Assembly: GCA_026214975.1 (NCBI GenBank)
Contig: CM047810.1
Location: 92,458,316 to 92,522,315 of the forward strand
Direction of reading: 5' to 3'
DNA from: Gentiana macrophylla
Taxonomy: Eukaryota; Streptophyta; Magnoliopsida; Gentianales; Gentianaceae
Length of the DNA: 64,000 nt
Made by a program: the position numbers and the translations under genes. Positions 60,651 to 64,000 of this stretch are shown here, piece by piece; positions within the stretch are counted from its first letter, which is position 1; each line of letters opens with the position of its first letter. The notes below the pieces were generated by a model. That model saw nothing but the letters and a program-made list of their open reading frames with translations, ran no database searches and was not told the origin of the DNA.

Positions 60651-61308
60651 TGATGTAGGAGATTTTTTATTGCATTCGGATAATAGGTTTGAATTTTGAA
60701 ACGTTGATCGGATCATCACTTGGTGATTTTCGCTTGTATCATGATAAGGTCTGGTGAGATTATTATGTGTGAGATAAAGCAACCGACGCAACTGATGGAG
60801 TGATTTTCGGAATTTGGTTGTGGTTTGTTGGCTATTTGCGTGTGTTTGAAGCGGGTGTGGGTCGAATAAATGGGTTATTATCCGGGTAATCGGGCTAAAT
60901 CATCCTTTCTAATATATATAGATATAGATATAAATTTTTTTTTCTCCCCTTTTTCTTTGTTTTGTTCCTCTCTTCTAATACTACGGCTGCAAAGCTGTTC
61001 CTATATTTTCTTTTTTTTCTCTTACGGCTCCTGCAAGTTGCCCCTAACTGTATTTGTTTTGTTTTATCAGATTATATTAGAGTCGTTCTTTTGCCTAGAT
61101 TTAGTTTTTGTTTTTAGGGGCGTTAGCCCCGTTATGTAACCAAAAAATAAAAGAAGAAGTTGCCCTTACTATTTTTTTTAATATTATTTCTTTTTTTTCC
61201 TTCTATCCCTACGGCTCCTACAGGGACACATCACCATAGGTCTTGTTTCTTCTCGTCTCTTTCTTCCGGCATTCCAAGGCAACAATCATATATATATATA
61301 TATATATA
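60651..61308. other. intergenic region, possible LINE 3' end, (TA)n tract
   Basis: Around 60950-61150 the T-rich text with TTAGGGGCGTTAGCCCCGTTATGTAACCAAAA (a split quotation of two adjoining 16-base pieces) resembles the 3' end of a plant LINE, but no coding part is present. A (TA)n tract at about 61289-61307 leads straight into the Helitron terminus. Confidence 0.35.
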
Positions 61309-61588
61309 CTAGTTGGCGAGACCGTGCTCAGCACGGTTTTGCCCTTACGTTGGTTTTTTCCGGAGGTTTTATTTGGTTGTATTAGTGTTAGGAGAAATTA
61401 ATGAAGTTGTTGATTTTATGCAATATAGCAGTGGTAGGTGTTAATTCTCATGACAATCAAATAAATGGATGGAACAAAAAAAAAAAAAACCATTGAAAAG
61501 GAACCAAATTACATCTAATTAAAACTGGGCATATGGCGATTGTAAAACTACGTGATTATCAAGAACTACGTGATTCAATTATTATTAC

Positions 61589-62590
61589 CATGGAGTAATC
61601 AGTCCAACAACACCAATGGGTTCCCGTAGCACATGACAATTCATTGTATCCATTGGAATTGAAATAGGAGTCTTTTGATTTTTGTCCAAAGCTTCAGCAA
61701 GCTCTGCATTGTACTCAAAACATCCCGCAACATCATCCTATAGGCCAAAGCATGAAATCATCTCATTATTCACAGCACAAAAATGATGATCCTGAAATCA
61801 GAAGAAAAAAAAAATTAATTCAAACCTACAATGTCCCAGGCTGCTTCCTCCAAAGGTTTCCCAGAATCAAGTGATTCAAGTCTTGCTAGTTCAGATTTCC
61901 TCTCCGTTACCTGCGAAAAACAGATGGATTTGGCATCAGATATGTCGATGAAAGCCTTCCGTCCCCAATTTCTCATGTATAATCCATTGTTGTATGAAAT
62001 TGGTCCCTAATCAATATTTTGGTATCATATTTGTCCCCAACCAATTAAAAATGACAAGTACTGACCCTTATAGTATGTTTTTTAACACAACAGTACATAA
62101 TTCTTGATCCCAGAGTTTAACATAATAAAAAACGTAAAAAAACAAACTTCAAATGATCGCCAAATATGCAATCAAGGTTGGTAACATATTGCGGTCAAAG
62201 TTCGATTTGGGACGGGATTTTGAAGGCCTATTTTTATGCCGTTTGTTGCAGTGAGCTCCTGGAAATAAGAGCTATACATTGGTGTGATCAAATAAGTTTT
62301 AGTACCTATAAAGTAGTTCTCAGATCTTCAACTTAAATATGTACACATTCTGAACAACGTTCTTTTCTTTTTGCACTACAATGCATAGGTTGGAAAAGTT
62401 TCTCCTATTATTAACTAAAAGAACTGTTAGAGAAACACACAAAACACCTACTATAGCAGCAATGGCACGCAAATATTTAGCACGAACTGCCCAGGAGCGG
62501 TGGCCCAGCTGCTCGTATTGCTTGTCATGGGTCTCCTCGCAGCTGCCACCGTGATTTCGACATCTTCAGGTGTAGCTGCTGGGATAGTCC
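61589..62590 (-). pseudogene. betaine aldehyde dehydrogenase fragment (ALDH10)
   Basis: The parent enzyme oxidises betaine aldehyde or aminoaldehydes with NAD+. Three consecutive exons remain: about 62590-62455 (TIPAATPEDVEITVAAARRP, then after a one-base shift near 62498 AVRAKYLRAIAA), 61910-61830 (VTERKSELARLESLDSGKPL, EEAAWDI) and 61737-61589 ([34 protein letters not shown]). Splice sites match the family intron positions. The piece stops at the donor after LITPW; the next exon, the catalytic Cys and Glu and most of the 500-residue protein are absent, and the Helitron end follows 280 bp later. It is a captured, non-functional fragment. Confidence 0.85.
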
Positions 62591-63831
62591 CTGTCAAGAT
62601 ATCAACAATACACTTAAACAAACATCAATGGACACTAAGATCAAAGACCTTGTCAATTAAACAAAGAGACAACAAAGCAAACAGCATCTTCAGTAGCACA
62701 ACATCAAATTTACCATTCTCATAACCATAGTGATAATCGACTTTTTCATACACGATTTTATAGTTGAGAATCGACTTTCCACTGGGTGAAAAATCGACGT
62801 AGTGCCACTAAAGTGGTCCCACTAAATACGCCTCAATTCGACTGGGTGAAAGTCGATTATTAGATCTAGAATCGACCTACGTTATGGTGTTGTGGTACAG
62901 TAAAAACACCGTGTTGCCACTAAATACGTCCTAAAACAGAGAATATTTTCAAAGAAGTAAAACAAAACTTTCGAACAGAGAAAGGGGAAAAAGCTTCATC
63001 TGATAATCTATTTACCAAATCATGAATTGCACACTCAGTAGAAGTCACTATGTATTATTCACATTAACTCAAATCTCACACACAGCTACAATCAACCTCG
63101 GATTATCAGATTTTCCAGATTAATCAGATAATTTCTAAAATCAAACCTATCTATGTTTCAAAATACCACAGAACAAAGTTACCTCACGATTAGCTTTCTT
63201 GGTTTCTCGAACCTTCTCTTTGACAAATTCCTGACACAAAAAGGTAAAGCATTATAGATATTGAGATATATGTGTCGAGAATCTATAACGAGATCAAGAA
63301 ACAAGTGCCCAGAACCAATGAAAATCTACCTTGAAGGCCTCGACGGTAACTTATCTATCCTCTTTAATCCTCTCATCCATAAACTCCTAGAAAAATGTTG
63401 CAACACAACTTATGATTCTCCCAAACAGCACTTGAAATATCTTAAACCTATCATCAGTTACTTTTAGATCATTACTTTCTTTGATACGGAATCGACTCCC
63501 TTGTAAACACATAAGATACAACAACTACTATGGAATCTACTATAAAGTTTAAGCAGAAGATGTATAAATAAACTCACTCACAAGGTAAGCAATATGTAAA
63601 TTTCCTGACCCGGTCTTCATTCAAATGTCTCAAACCAGCCCTGTGATTTGAGCCATTTCAGAAAAAGTGAGGCACAAAATTCAGTCTCATCTTGAGAATA
63701 AGAGTACAAAAAAGAAAAATGAAAACAGTGATGCACAGACCTTCACTGTGTACAGCCAGCCCAATACGTAAATATTAGATTTAAGTCTTTCAACTTGAGA
63801 TTGCCTGCAACATGAAGCAGAAGAAGGTGAC

Positions 63832-63936
63832 CTCATAAGGCTCCTGGCTCGTCATAAAGAAGGTGTCAAAACCAAATACTTGATCCCTTAGAACATCAAT
63901 CGTTTCCCTGGGTATTCGTGTTGATTCATCAAATTG
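63832..63936 (-). pseudogene. EGY2-like chloroplast protease exon fragment
   Basis: A single phase-0 exon of 35 codons, QFDESTRIPRETIDVLRDQV then FGFDTFFMTSQEPYE, matches the N-terminal domain of EGY2, a chloroplast site-2-type metalloprotease. The flanks are AG before the exon and GTCACC after it. The following family exon (starting GGVLFKG) is not found; only 24 bases later the text diverges. The HExxH and NxxPxxxLDG catalytic motifs are far downstream in the family and absent here. More exons could lie beyond 64000. Captured fragment or the decayed 3' part of a real gene are both possible. Confidence 0.65.
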
Positions 63937-64000
63937 CTGTGGCTGTGTATAGGGCAAATGTAATCAACTTAAAAGCATGCCAATAACTGACACTCTGACA

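Larger units (their letters stand above)
61309..64000 (-). mobile_element. Helitron 3' end with captured gene fragments
   Basis: On the minus strand the sequence ends in a perfect 8-bp hairpin (ACCGTGCT/AGCACGGT, 61321-61337, one-base loop), then 8 bases, then CTAG (61312-61309) followed by T. This is the Helitron 3' layout, inserted at an A/T junction. Upstream in the same orientation lie exon fragments of betaine aldehyde dehydrogenase, two small unknown exons (63183-63230 EFVKEKVRETKKANRE; 63330-63386 EFMDERIKEDR with an in-frame stop) and an EGY2 exon. The 5' TC end and any Rep/helicase gene are not in the window, so the extent is inferred. Confidence 0.6.

Noticed and set aside
63580..63660. 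Minus-strand segment RHLNEDRVRKFTYCLPC as an exon
   Set aside because: It ends in a stop without a clear donor, and I cannot match it to any family.

Overview
The window is nuclear DNA of a flowering plant. The genes have plant-type GT-AG introns, the proteins are of eudicot type, and most of the sequence is layered LTR retrotransposons, MITEs, LINE and SINE remnants and a Helitron end. I suspect an asterid, possibly Lamiales, but nothing here fixes the genus.

Gene block 1 (about 1.5-15.5 kb): a broken gene for the zinc-knuckle/PLUS3 protein TZP (+), an intact 40S ribosomal protein S15/uS19 gene (+), and a bHLH92-type transcription factor (-) convergent with it. From memory, the same three families sit side by side in Arabidopsis as AT5G43630, AT5G43640 and AT5G43650, so this looks like old conserved microsynteny in which the TZP copy has decayed. 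The bHLH gene has a 3.6-kb second intron, and its last exon lies just beyond the RPS15 gene.

Transposon block (about 16.9-46.2 kb): a minus-strand LTR element has a 2.9-kb Mutator-like element in one LTR. Next comes an 18-kb nest built on a minus-strand Ty1/copia element (25684-43846, target duplication AAATT). Inserted in it are a complete non-autonomous Athila/Tat-like element (27040-33214), an opposite-strand solo LTR (34859-36587), a TAA-flanked element carrying a dead FAR1-type transposase (40102-41945), and a 670-bp solo LTR (43039-43708). Beyond the nest lie a 508-bp TRIM and a truncated LINE.

Gene block 2 (46.8-53.9 kb): a 12-exon minus-strand gene for a chloroplast CRM-domain splicing factor of the CFM3 type. 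Its acidic C-terminal exons are a tandem array of duplicated exon-plus-intron units, and the last unit is frame-broken and supplies the stop codon.

Distal part (54-64 kb): low gene density, some exon-like segments of an unrecognised minus-strand gene, two local tandem duplications, and from 61309 a Helitron 3' end (hairpin plus CTAG). Beyond it, in the same orientation, lie exon fragments of betaine aldehyde dehydrogenase, EGY2 and at least one unknown gene, which suggests gene capture. No rRNA, tRNA, CRISPR or organellar insertions were recognised.
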